Assembly: GCA_964619285.1 (NCBI GenBank)
Contig: CAZUCT010000165.1
Location: forward strand, 1-16,264
DNA length: 16,264 bases
Source: CALKCV01 sp964619285
GTDB lineage: Bacteria; Cyanobacteriota; Cyanobacteriia; Cyanobacteriales; Microcoleaceae
Reading direction: 5' to 3'
Numbering within the stretch: the first letter of the stretch is position 1; each line of letters starts with the position of its first letter. The position numbers were made by a program, and so were the translations under genes. The notes beneath the pieces were generated by a model that saw only the letters and a list, made by a program, of their open reading frames with translations, had not been told where the DNA came from and made no database searches. Positions 1 to 7,452 of this stretch are shown here, in pieces.

Positions 1-168
1 TAGAACGCGGCTATTGCCTGTTCGGTATGTAATTAATTTTGCACAGGTACTTAAAATGGACTTAGGGGAGCAACATCGAAGCTGGATTATAAATTAGAAT
101 AGTGCCACGCTCGGCTTTCTCTGGGGGTACATCTCAAGAAACTATTTTGCATCAATTTTCCCTAGTCA

Positions 169-192
169 TACTAAAACTAATACTAAAACTAA
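169..192. repeat. 12-bp tandem repeat, two copies
   Basis: TACTAAAACTAA occurs twice without a gap (169-180 and 181-192), followed by a partial third copy beginning TACT. It is non-coding, and no function is evident. Confidence 0.8.
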
Positions 193-254
193 TACTCAAT
201 TAAAGGTATTTTTAGCTCCTGACAAATACGGAAGATTTTTGTTAATTGAAGACA

Positions 255-275
255 GGCTAATGGCTAATAGCTAAT
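255..275. repeat. Heptamer tandem repeat, three copies
   Basis: GGCTAAT, GGCTAAT and AGCTAAT follow one another directly at 255-275, with one mismatch in the third copy. Seven-base tandem repeats of this kind resemble the STRR sequences known from filamentous cyanobacteria. The STRR link is inferred from period and location. Confidence 0.7.
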
Positions 276-473
276 TGTTAACTGCCATTCCCAATTCCTC
301 ATTACTTTTCTCTAAACGATTAGGGTGCTAGCTCGACAACTGCCACAGCCAAACAACTGCCTTAAAAGTAAGGATTTTCAAACAGTTAGCAATTAGCAAA
401 AAGCGATAAATTACTGGTTTTATTAACAATGGATATGCACCGGTTAGTTTTCAATTAATTTGGCAGGGCAGAC

Positions 474-494
474 TTAATTATTAATTATTAATTA
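474..494. repeat. Palindromic heptamer TTAATTA, three copies
   Basis: Three perfect contiguous copies of TTAATTA sit at 474-494, directly left of the MITE-like element. The AT-rich, TA-containing run would suit a transposon that prefers TA targets; that is an inference from position. Confidence 0.75.
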
Positions 495-496
495 AT

Positions 497-658
497 TATA
501 GCAATCCTCAATGGGTTGCGAACAATTAAAAAGCAGAAAAAAGTCATTTACTCTGTTGTTGGCTCTACTTTTCCCTCTTCCCTGCTGCCTACTATTGCCT
601 TTTGCCTTTTGCCTAAAAGCGGCAAACTTTTGGACACGACTCAAATAGGATTGCTATA
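497..658. mobile_element. MITE-like element with 12-bp perfect terminal inverted repeats
   Basis: TATAGCAATCCT at 497-508 is the exact reverse complement of AGGATTGCTATA at 647-658. The match continues imperfectly inward, with 18 of 24 bases pairing between 497-520 and 635-658. The 162-bp unit has no ORF. If the outer TA is a target duplication, the ends would fit a non-autonomous derivative of an IS630/Tc1-mariner-type transposon, which duplicates TA. No transposase is present in the window, so the family is inferred. The right end lies 4 bases before the cyaC ATG. The element therefore provides the whole immediate 5' region of that gene, including an AGGA (647-650) 12 nt from the ATG. It also contains the TTGCCTT heptamer array. 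Confidence 0.6.
595..615. repeat. Heptamer TTGCCTT array (STRR-like), three copies
   Basis: TTGCCTT, TTGCCTT and TTGCCTA lie end to end at 595-615, inside the MITE-like element. It is a short heptanucleotide tandem repeat of the type common in cyanobacterial intergenic DNA. Confidence 0.75.
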
Positions 659-662
659 GTGC

Positions 663-3600
663 ATGACTTCTCGAAATAAAAAATCCAAGCCAACGCTTCT
701 GGTCGTCGATGACGAGCCAGACAACCTCGACCTGCTTTATCGTACCTTTTATCGGGATTATCAAGTCCTGCGGGCAGACAGCGGACCGGAAGCTTTAGAC
801 ATTTTAGCTAAAGTTGGGGAAGTAGCCGTGATTATCTCGGATCAGAGGATGCCCCAGATGAGCGGAACGGAATTCTTGGGTCTGACGGCCACCCAATACC
901 CAGACACGATTCGGATTATTTTAACGGGCTACACCGATGTAGAAGATCTGGTAGAAGCGATTAACTCGGGTAAAGTTTTTAAATACGTTACGAAACCTTG
1001 GAAAGCGGACGAACTAAAAGCCTTGGTCAAGCAGGCCCTCGATACCCATAACGTCCTCAAAGCCCGTACCAACGACCTGCGGCGGGCCCTCCAGCAAGAG
1101 TCTCTCCTTTATGCAGTGACCAATACGATCCGCTCGGCCCCAAACTATCGGCAAATGCTCCAAAGAATTGTGGAAACGGTGGGGCAAATGTTTGAAGCGA
1201 GCGTGGCTGTTTGTCGCCCTTTCCAAGATAACCAGGTTCAAGAGGAATGGTTCGCTTACCAAAGGCAAGAGTCTAAAGGTAGCGATGGGGAAGAGGAGAG
1301 GTCTCCTTTGATAAGCGAGGAACTTATCGGTCAGATTGTCTGGGAAACTACGGATGTGGAGGTGATTCCAGATGTGGAAACTGAGGAACGCTTCCAGGAA
1401 GATACCCCAGAAATTCAAAAACGCAAAGAAGCTCTCTTGGCTGCGGGGATCCGCTCTAGTTTGGTGGTTCCCCTGTTTTATCGGCTGGACTTGACGGCGG
1501 TTTTGGCGCTGCATCAGCGCGATCGACTTCGCTACTGGGAAGGTCAGGAAGTCCAACTGTTGATTACGTTTGCGGACCAAGCGGCTTTGGCTCTGTCTCA
1601 GGCGATCGCCTACGAACAAGCTCAATCTCTCGCACAACGGGAGGCCCTGGTTAATTCGATTACTGGTGCGATCCGCTCCAGCTTGGACCCCAAAAACATT
1701 TTCGCTGCAATTACAGAAAAGTTAGGGGAGGCTTTGGGAGTGGATGGCTGCGCTCTTTCTTTGTGGACGGAAGAAGATGAGTACGTTCAATGCGTCGGTC
1801 TCTACGATGCTTCGGAACGTTCTTCGGTTGTGAGCAATCAATGGTCGGAAAAAACTCCCACGGAGAGGGAAGCGGAAATCGCTAGCCGACAGCCCAAAAG
1901 GCTGCCTTCTTCGGATTTTGTTGGGGGGCGAATGCCGCAATCGGTAGCGCCCATTCGCGGGAATCCGGTGTTATTGCAACTGCTCGAAAGCAAACAACCG
2001 GTGGCGGTTAGCGATTTGAGCGAGCGTCCGGAGTTAAACGTTACCGAATTGCCTTTGCGTTCTAGCGCCAGGGCTTTGCTGGTGGTGCCTTTAATTTACG
2101 ATGGCAAGATTATCGGTAGTATTTCTCTGCGCCACAATAAGGGGAAACATCGCTGGTTGGCTTCTGAAATTGACTTAGCTCAAGCGGTGGCTTCTCAGGC
2201 GGCGATCGCGGTTCAACAATCCCGCCTCTATCAAACTACTCGCCAACAAGCGGAACGACTTTTAGAAGCCGATCGCCTTAAAACCGAATTTTTCCAAAAC
2301 ATCTCCCACGAGTTTAGAACTCCTTTAACTTTAACGATCGGACCTTTAGAAGCGGCTGTTAATAACAATGGAGATTTGCCGAAGGAACAGGCGGCGATCG
2401 CTCTGAGAAATTGCCGCCGTCTCTTGCGTTTGGTCAACCAACTTCTAGATTTACAGCGACTCGATGCGGGACGAATGCAGCCGAGTTTTCGACCTTGCGA
2501 TTTTGTGGCTTTCTGCCAAAATATTATCGAGTCTTTTACTCCTTATTGCGATAAAAAAGGGATTTCTTTAATCTCTCAATTGAGCGATCGCTGTCCTCCG
2601 GTTTATCTGGATGTAGAAAGGTTCGATAAAGTTCTCTACAACCTTCTTTCTAATGCCATGAAATTCACCCCGAGTGGGGGCAGTATTACTATTTCTTTAG
2701 AAGAAGTGGGGCATCTTTGTTTGCTACAAGTAAAAGATACCGGCATCGGTATTAAGCGCGAACAAATTCCTTATTTATTTGAAAGATTCCGCCAAGCAGA
2801 AGGGTCTGCCAATCGTTCTTATGAAGGGACGGGTTTGGGTTTGGCTTTAGTTAAAGAATTAGTCGAACTGCATCGGGGTCAAGTTAGGGTAGATTCTACC
2901 TACGGCGAAGGTACTACTTTTACAATTTGGCTGGAAACGGGAACCAATCATTTACCTCCAGACCAAGTGTTAGAAATACCTGCCGAGTTAGATTCTTCTC
3001 GGGTTGCGGTGGAACTGTCCGACGTCGAAGCTGAGTTAGAAGACACGGAGGATTTATTTGTTAAAAATGCTTCGGAAAATGTCGAGCCAACCATTGGCAA
3101 CGGGCTGGCTACGATTTTAGTAGTTGATGATAATCCAGATTTGAGAAATTACGTTGCTAGAGTTTTGAAACAAGCGAATTTTGATGTAGTATTTGCCAAG
3201 GATGGAGCCGATGGCTTTGAAGTAGCTAAAAAATACGACCCGGACGTAATTATTACCGATTTAATGATGCCAAAAGTTTCGGGTTTGGACTTGATTAAAA
3301 TGATAAGAGAAACGGAAGGATTGAAAGGAACGCCGATAATTTTGCTGACGGCAAAAGCCGATGAAGATACGAGAATAGAAGGGGTAGAAAAAGGAGCGGA
3401 TGCTTATTTATCGAAGCCGTTTAACGATAGAGAGTTATTAGCAGAAGTTAAGAATTTGTGGGCGTTAAAAGAGAACGAAAGACGGATACAGGAGTTGAAT
3501 AAATATTTAACGGAGTCGGTATTGCGTCGTTTTTTACCCCCAGAAATGGTCCGGCGGGCGGCGGCGGGGGATTTAGCTTTAGATTTGAGCCCGGAACCGC

Positions 3601-4184
3601 GTTTGGTAACGGTTTTGTTTAGCGATATAGTAGGTTTTACGCAGATGTCTAATAGTTTGCGAGCCCGTCGCATTGCCGAGTTATTAAACGAGTATTTGGG
3701 GGCTATGACTAAGGCTATATTTGGTAATGGGGGTACGGTGGATAAGTTTGTTGGGGATGCGGTGATGGCTCTTTTTGGTTCTCCCGAAGAACTCCCTCCC
3801 CAAGAACAGGTGCGTCGGGCGATCGCTTCGGCCCGGGCCATGTTGAAGGCTTTGGACGGACTCAACGATCGCTGGCGGCAGATGGGGTTGGTGGGGGAGA
3901 ATGGCGTCCCGCCAGTGCGGTTTCGTTGCGGCATTCACCAGGGTTATGCGGTGGTGGGGATGTTTGGGGGGGAGGAGCGATCGGATTTTACGGCCATCGG
4001 CCCATCGGTGAATATTGCGGCCCGCCTCCAGGAGGCGGCCCAACCGAATACGATTTTAGTTTCGGCCATAGTGGCCGATTATCTTAAGGAGGCGGAGATT
4101 GAGAGGTTTGGCTCTTTGAAGTTGAAGGGGATAGATGAGAATGTTTTGAGTTTTACGGTGAGTCGAGAGCCCGTGGAGGGGTAG
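663..4184 (+). CDS. cyaC: CyaC-type adenylate cyclase with receiver, GAF, histidine kinase, receiver and cyclase domains
   Basis: This 1173-residue cytoplasmic sensor makes cAMP from ATP under phosphorelay control. Domains in order are: receiver 1 (about 10-128; D16/D17, phospho-acceptor D60, T88, K111); two GAF-like regions (about 160-320 and 335-520); a histidine kinase with phospho-His H549 in an SHEFRTPL motif, N box near N660-N664, G1 box DTGIGI from D692 and a GTGLGL box; receiver 2 (from about 817; phospho-acceptor D866); and a class III cyclase domain. In the cyclase, D988 and D1032 bind metal, K1028 and T1110 occupy the adenine-selecting positions, and N1117 and R1121 are the transition-state residues. 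Order and length match CyaC of Anabaena and Spirulina. The Lys/Thr pair marks the class IIIb group, which includes bicarbonate-stimulated enzymes. The ATG at 663 lies before the first receiver; no strong ribosome binding site precedes it and the next Met is residue 63. No key residue is missing. Confidence 0.93.
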   Translation: MTSRNKKSKPTLLVVDDEPDNLDLLYRTFYRDYQVLRADSGPEALDILAKVGEVAVIISDQRMPQMSGTEFLGLTATQYPDTIRIILTGYTDVEDLVEAINSGKVFKYVTKPWKADELKALVKQALDTHNVLKARTNDLRRALQQESLLYAVTNTIRSAPNYRQMLQRIVETVGQMFEASVAVCRPFQDNQVQEEWFAYQRQESKGSDGEEERSPLISEELIGQIVWETTDVEVIPDVETEERFQEDTPEIQKRKEALLAAGIRSSLVVPLFYRLDLTAVLALHQRDRLRYWEGQEVQLLITFADQAALALSQAIAYEQAQSLAQREALVNSITGAIRSSLDPKNIFAAITEKLGEALGVDGCALSLWTEEDEYVQCVGLYDASERSSVVSNQWSEKTPTEREAEIASRQPKRLPSSDFVGGRMPQSVAPIRGNPVLLQLLESKQPVAVSDLSERPELNVTELPLRSSARALLVVPLIYDGKIIGSISLRHNKGKHRWLASEIDLAQAVASQAAIAVQQSRLYQTTRQQAERLLEADRLKTEFFQNISHEFRTPLTLTIGPLEAAVNNNGDLPKEQAAIALRNCRRLLRLVNQLLDLQRLDAGRMQPSFRPCDFVAFCQNIIESFTPYCDKKGISLISQLSDRCPPVYLDVERFDKVLYNLLSNAMKFTPSGGSITISLEEVGHLCLLQVKDTGIGIKREQIPYLFERFRQAEGSANRSYEGTGLGLALVKELVELHRGQVRVDSTYGEGTTFTIWLETGTNHLPPDQVLEIPAELDSSRVAVELSDVEAELEDTEDLFVKNASENVEPTIGNGLATILVVDDNPDLRNYVARVLKQANFDVVFAKDGADGFEVAKKYDPDVIITDLMMPKVSGLDLIKMIRETEGLKGTPIILLTAKADEDTRIEGVEKGADAYLSKPFNDRELLAEVKNLWALKENERRIQELNKYLTESVLRRFLPPEMVRRAAAGDLALDLSPEPRLVTVLFSDIVGFTQMSNSLRARRIAELLNEYLGAMTKAIFGNGGTVDKFVGDAVMALFGSPEELPPQEQVRRAIASARAMLKALDGLNDRWRQMGLVGENGVPPVRFRCGIHQGYAVVGMFGGEERSDFTAIGPSVNIAARLQEAAQPNTILVSAIVADYLKEAEIERFGSLKLKGIDENVLSFTVSREPVEG

Positions 4185-4234
4185 TTTTTTAGATTTTGGA
4201 GTTTAGATTTTAGAGAAAAAAATAATTTTGCGGA

Positions 4235-4258
4235 TTTAGTTGCCATTTTAGTTGCCAT
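4235..4258. repeat. 12-bp tandem repeat in the tRNA promoter region
   Basis: TTTAGTTGCCAT is repeated exactly twice (4235-4246 and 4247-4258). Each copy contains a TTGCCA hexamer, and the second forms the -35 element of the tRNA-Gly promoter, so the duplication creates a spare -35-like sequence 12 bp upstream. Confidence 0.75.
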
Positions 4259-4279
4259 TTTTAAAAAGGCTGCTATAAT
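4252..4279 (+). promoter_or_regulatory. Promoter of tRNA-Gly: TTGCCA, 16 bp, extended -10 TATAAT
   Basis: TTGCCA (4252-4257) is separated by 16 bp from a consensus TATAAT (4274-4279). The -10 is preceded by TGC, giving an extended -10 (TGnTATAAT). The predicted start point is near 4286, about 15 nt before the mature tRNA 5' end. Sequence match and position both support a sigma-70-type promoter. Confidence 0.75.
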
Positions 4280-4300
4280 AAAAAACGTTGAGAAAAAAAC

Positions 4301-4371
4301 GCGGGTATAGTTTAGTGGTAAAACCTTAGCCTTCCAAGCTAATGATGGGGGTTCGATTCCCCCTACCCGCT
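4301..4371 (+). tRNA. tRNA-Gly (anticodon UCC)
   Basis: A complete cloverleaf can be folded by eye. The 7-bp acceptor stem pairs GCGGGTA (4301-4307) with TACCCGC (4364-4370), followed by discriminator T. The anticodon stem TTAGC/GCTAA encloses loop CTTCCAA, which places TCC at positions 34-36 and reads GGA glycine codons. The T arm is GGGGG/CCCCC around TTCGATT. The 3' CCA is not encoded. The gene stands alone between cyaC and the HNH-helicase operon with its own promoter. No second copy of its 3' end was seen downstream, so it does not visibly act as an integration site. Confidence 0.95.
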
Positions 4372-4393
4372 TTGAGAATATTGCTAGTAGTCC

Positions 4394-4426
4394 AGAAACC
4401 TGGTTTTTTAGAAAAACCGGGTTTCT
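4394..4426. terminator. 15-bp palindrome after tRNA-Gly, possible terminator or dispersed repeat
   Basis: AGAAACCTGGTTTTT (4394-4408) pairs with AAAAACCGGGTTTCT (4412-4426) through 15 bp, with one G-U pair and a 3-nt loop. The hairpin is strong but is followed only by TTAATTTG, so it is an imperfect intrinsic terminator. Its position 23 nt after the tRNA fits transcript termination. The near-symmetric form also resembles dispersed palindromic repeats of cyanobacterial intergenic DNA. Which of the two applies is not decided by the sequence. Confidence 0.55.
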
Positions 4427-4483
4427 TAATTTGTAACCTTCCTAATTCGTATTGACAAGGGTTTTAAGAGTTTTTTTCAGAGA

Positions 4484-4541
4484 TATAATAATTAAGATGA
4501 GTGACAAACCACCCAGAAGCTTTTTGGGTAAATAAAGGCCA
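4484..4541 (+). promoter_or_regulatory. Putative -10 and 5' leader hairpin of the HNH-helicase operon
   Basis: A consensus TATAAT sits at 4484-4489, but no good -35 lies 16-18 bp upstream; a TTGACA at 4452-4457 is 26 bp away, too far for a normal promoter. In the leader, ACCCA (4511-4515) pairs with TGGGT (4525-4529), and inner G-U and A-U pairs give a small hairpin of about 8 bp. A weak AAAGG (4534-4538) is only 3 nt from the ATG at 4542. The arrangement suggests activator-dependent or weak expression, possibly with the hairpin limiting translation. This is inferred. Confidence 0.35.
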
Positions 4542-5666
4542 ATGGAAAATGCCTTTGCGGTTGGCCACTTAAGGGGATGGGACAATCCTTGCTTAGAGGA
4601 GGGGCGATCGACTGACCAACAACTTCAAATCGGCGAGTTGTTACTTCCAAAAAATAGGCAAAATAATTGTTATTACGCTCTTATGTCTGTTAATAAACCG
4701 GCTTGGCTTCAACAAGAAATATTTCTCCAACTTCTAGAACAAAATCCATTTCCCGAATGTATTGATTGTCAAACTAGAAATGATTTGACTATTGACCACA
4801 GAAAAGCTCGGTCAAAAGGAGGGTCAAACGAACTATCTAATTTAGCATTTCGCTGTTTTTCATGTAATAGAAAAAAATACACGCAAGACGACCATTATTG
4901 GGCTAAAAGCAATTTTTATTGGGATGGAAAACACGATGCCAGTAAGTTTAATACTGCCCAGTTAGAAGAGGTTTATTTAAAACTATTAGATAAAGAATAC
5001 GACAATCCTTACGGAAACCTATTTACTAGACCCTGGAGTTCGATATCGGGAGTTATTTATTTACTGGCATGGATAGTTGGGGCGGGAAAAACAATGGCGG
5101 TTCCAGCGTTAGCTTTTGCTCTTAACCGTCTAATTTTGCGAGATTTAGGTAGAGGGTATCAAAGAGTAGATAGAGTATTAGTTTTAACAAAAGAGCAAGG
5201 CATTCGCGACCAAGTTGCCAGGGAGTACGAGGAAAAAATTACAGAATTCGGCGTCTGCAGTCAACCTCCAAAAGTGCAGATAATGGAAAAGTTTTCTATG
5301 TTTTTAGACAAGTCCATAGTCACATCTGCAGACATCTGTGTAAGCTGCATTCAAGCGCTATGGGATAAAGAACCAGACCCAAGACTGGCAAGCATACTCA
5401 AAGATTTTCCTTTAATAGTAGTTGATGAGCCTCATTGGGCCTTGGAGCGAGTTCTGCAAATTACAGAATATGCTCACTCGTCTTTATGTTTTGGTTTATC
5501 TGGCACTCCAATTGAAGCCAGTGGCGAGCTAATGAACAAGTTTGTTTTATTTTCTGTTTGGGATTATTTAGATGCAGTTACTAACGACCAGCGTCTTAAG
5601 TTTATGGATAGTCAACCGAACGTGTTAGGTATTAGCGGGGAAGAGGAGGAGATCGTAAATGTCTAA
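4542..5666 (+). CDS. HNH nuclease fused to the N-terminal half of an SF2 (DEAD/DEAH-like) helicase
   Basis: The 374-residue protein has two parts. An HNH domain spans about 70-112: C73-x2-C76, D85-H86, N100 and C105-x2-C108-N109, the classic zinc-stabilised layout with H86 as the catalytic His. The first RecA-like domain of a superfamily 2 ATPase follows: Walker A VGAGKT at 179-184, motif Ia around 211-232, motif II DEPH at 295-298 and motif III SGT at 320-322. The chain stops soon after motif III, so the second RecA domain is missing here but is encoded by the next gene, which overlaps by 8 bp. Expected activity is ATP-driven DNA translocation coupled to DNA cleavage. The first 47 residues match no domain I recognise, and the ATG at 4683 (Met48), just before the HNH domain, is a plausible alternative start. 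The exact family is not recognised; a restriction-like or mobile-element role is inferred. Confidence 0.8.
   Translation: MENAFAVGHLRGWDNPCLEEGRSTDQQLQIGELLLPKNRQNNCYYALMSVNKPAWLQQEIFLQLLEQNPFPECIDCQTRNDLTIDHRKARSKGGSNELSNLAFRCFSCNRKKYTQDDHYWAKSNFYWDGKHDASKFNTAQLEEVYLKLLDKEYDNPYGNLFTRPWSSISGVIYLLAWIVGAGKTMAVPALAFALNRLILRDLGRGYQRVDRVLVLTKEQGIRDQVAREYEEKITEFGVCSQPPKVQIMEKFSMFLDKSIVTSADICVSCIQALWDKEPDPRLASILKDFPLIVVDEPHWALERVLQITEYAHSSLCFGLSGTPIEASGELMNKFVLFSVWDYLDAVTNDQRLKFMDSQPNVLGISGEEEEIVNV
5644..5649 (+). promoter_or_regulatory. Strong Shine-Dalgarno AGGAGG setting the start of the second helicase gene
   Basis: AGGAGG lies inside the 3' end of the HNH-helicase gene, 9 nt before the ATG at 5659. 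It is the best ribosome binding site seen in the window. It shows that the downstream helicase half is translated from its own start, coupled to termination at 5666, rather than arising from a recent frameshift. Confidence 0.8.
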
Positions 5667-7452
5667 TAGTGGGACTATTAAAAAAGAATCGCCGCTAATC
5701 GAGATAATTAAACCGGGGGAAGTTGAAGCAGATTTTCAGGGGATTATCTCGGAACTTGATGGCAGTCAAATCGATCGGATTCGTAATTATGGCAATAATT
5801 TAATGCCAAGGCTGGCGGTGGCTTGGGCGGTAATTAATTTTATGAAGTTGCAGGATAGCTTAATAAAACAACCAGTATCCAATTTAGCAAGACATCGCCT
5901 ACCCCCCGAAGTTAACTTTAAGGGTAAAAGTGTCATAAGACAGCCATCTAATACTTATCCAGTTCACGCTTTAGTGGTAGTAGATGGCGTTGAAATAGGG
6001 GTAATGATGAGGGATTTACTTAACTTGTTTTTAGAACAACGTAGGAGTTCATTCCCCTTGGAAGAAGGATATAGAGTTATTTTGGCAGTAGGAAAGGGCG
6101 ATCGCAGGGGCGACTATCCCAACCTGACCTTGGGCGATGCCAAACATCCTTGGATGTTAGCTAAAGGAAATGCGGGCAATCTAGTGGTTGTCAAGCAGAA
6201 GAAAGGAATTAAAACAGGAGAAATAGACCTAGCTAAAACTTCAACAAGAATTTGTATCGTTGATAACTTAGCCAGAGAGGGGATTAACAATCCTTTGTGT
6301 GGTGCGATCGGTTTTGCCTCTCCTTGTAATTCCCAACAAGAAGCTGCCCAGAGAATAGGTCGGGTTTTGCGTTCTTGGGTTGATGATTCTCAGGTTGATG
6401 CTGGCTTGCTTTTAGTTCCACCCAAAAGCTTAGACGAAATTAAGGTTTTTCTTCACAGCCAGCTCGCTCAAAACAATCGAACGGTTAGCAGCATGAGAGC
6501 GGCGATTGATTATATGGTAAATATGCGGCAACGCTTAGAGGAATTAACGACAGTCAGCGATTTGGTAGAGAATTATGGTGGCGGTGGCACGGGAGAGATG
6601 AATACTCCTAATGCTTTGAGCGTGCGAGAAAAGTTAGCGATCGCCTACGATTTGGGAGAATCTATTATCAACTCTCCGAATATTCCCAGAAACGAAGCGA
6701 TCGAAGTTGCCAGACTCAGCACGTTAGCAGCTCGTATTAACAACAATCCTGAAAAAAGAGAAAAAGCTAATAATTGGATAGACAAACTCAAGAAAGAACC
6801 CGAAAAAGCTGGTGCTGAAATTCGAATGAGGGGTTTTATTACTCCTCAAGATGTCGTCCGTCGCGAGTCGCGAGATTTGACAGGAGAAAATGTGACCGAC
6901 GAGCAATTAGTTGACTACTTAAGAGCGCATAAGCCAGATCATTTAGCGATGATACAGTTTCTTGGGAATCCAGATATCAGGAAATTTATTGTCGATGGAT
7001 ACGTAGAAACTTATCGCTTACTGGAAAAATTGCCAACTAAAACTAAAGATGAAATGGAGCAGGATTTAGAGGATGCTCGTAAAACTTTAGCGAATTTGGT
7101 AAAGGCCAAAATTTCAGAACCAAACGGCAATCCTTATCCCCCTCTAAATCAAGAGACTCCTCAAGCTCTCTCTGGCATAATCAAGACACATTTAAATGGA
7201 GCAATTAGAAAAAAGTTAATAGGTTCTCAAAACAAAGGTTCCGTCAGTAAGAAAAGCAGATACAGTCAGCCGCAATATGTAGCAGTTCTCAAATTAGAAA
7301 ACGTTCAGAGAGAATTAGTGGGCTATACTGCCCAGTCGATACTGGCTCAATATTGTCCGCAATTCCGAGTTACATTGAATTGGAACGATTTGTACGATGA
7401 AGATAGCGAGGCAGAAAACCTGGAAATAGATTATGATGAAACAAAAGCGTAA
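5659..7452 (+). CDS. C-terminal half of a split SF2 helicase with a long uncharacterised C-terminal region
   Basis: The 597-residue protein carries the helicase motifs that the preceding gene lacks. A motif IV-like stretch lies near 93-115, motif V DNLAREGIN at 202-210, and motif VI Q231-R-I-G-R-V-L-R238 matches the QxxGRxxR arginine-finger motif. No Walker A was found, so on its own it should not hydrolyse ATP. With the upstream protein it could form one complete two-lobed motor of about 970 residues. After a glycine-rich hinge near residue 310, the remaining 290 residues are mostly helical and charged, matching nothing I recognise; they may serve partner or DNA binding. The gene overlaps the upstream ORF by 8 bp and the downstream one by 20 bp, so three proteins are probably made from one transcript in fixed ratio. 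HIP1 sites occur but less often than in flanking genes, and the DNA looks more AT-rich. Confidence 0.75.
   Translation: MSNSGTIKKESPLIEIIKPGEVEADFQGIISELDGSQIDRIRNYGNNLMPRLAVAWAVINFMKLQDSLIKQPVSNLARHRLPPEVNFKGKSVIRQPSNTYPVHALVVVDGVEIGVMMRDLLNLFLEQRRSSFPLEEGYRVILAVGKGDRRGDYPNLTLGDAKHPWMLAKGNAGNLVVVKQKKGIKTGEIDLAKTSTRICIVDNLAREGINNPLCGAIGFASPCNSQQEAAQRIGRVLRSWVDDSQVDAGLLLVPPKSLDEIKVFLHSQLAQNNRTVSSMRAAIDYMVNMRQRLEELTTVSDLVENYGGGGTGEMNTPNALSVREKLAIAYDLGESIINSPNIPRNEAIEVARLSTLAARINNNPEKREKANNWIDKLKKEPEKAGAEIRMRGFITPQDVVRRESRDLTGENVTDEQLVDYLRAHKPDHLAMIQFLGNPDIRKFIVDGYVETYRLLEKLPTKTKDEMEQDLEDARKTLANLVKAKISEPNGNPYPPLNQETPQALSGIIKTHLNGAIRKKLIGSQNKGSVSKKSRYSQPQYVAVLKLENVQRELVGYTAQSILAQYCPQFRVTLNWNDLYDEDSEAENLEIDYDETKA

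Larger units (their letters stand above)
1..662. other. Repeat-rich intergenic region upstream of cyaC
   Basis: No convincing gene is seen on either strand in these 662 bases. The region is AT-rich and holds several short tandem repeats: a 12-mer TACTAAAACTAA twice (169-192), a heptamer GGCTAAT/AGCTAAT three times (255-275), a palindromic heptamer TTAATTA three times (474-494), and TTGCCTT/TTGCCTA three times (595-615). A MITE-like element occupies 497-658. The cyaC promoter must lie here or inside that element, but no -35/-10 pair stands out clearly enough to annotate. The absence of coding potential is seen directly; the repeats are described in their own entries. Confidence 0.7.

Noticed and set aside
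4452..4489. TTGACA / TATAAT promoter for the HNH-helicase operon
   Set aside because: The spacing is 26 bp, far outside the 16-18 bp range, so only the -10 was kept, at low confidence.
5600..5700. Frameshift breaking one helicase gene
   Set aside because: A well-placed AGGAGG and ATG, an 8-bp coupling overlap and a break exactly between the RecA lobes favour two real genes.
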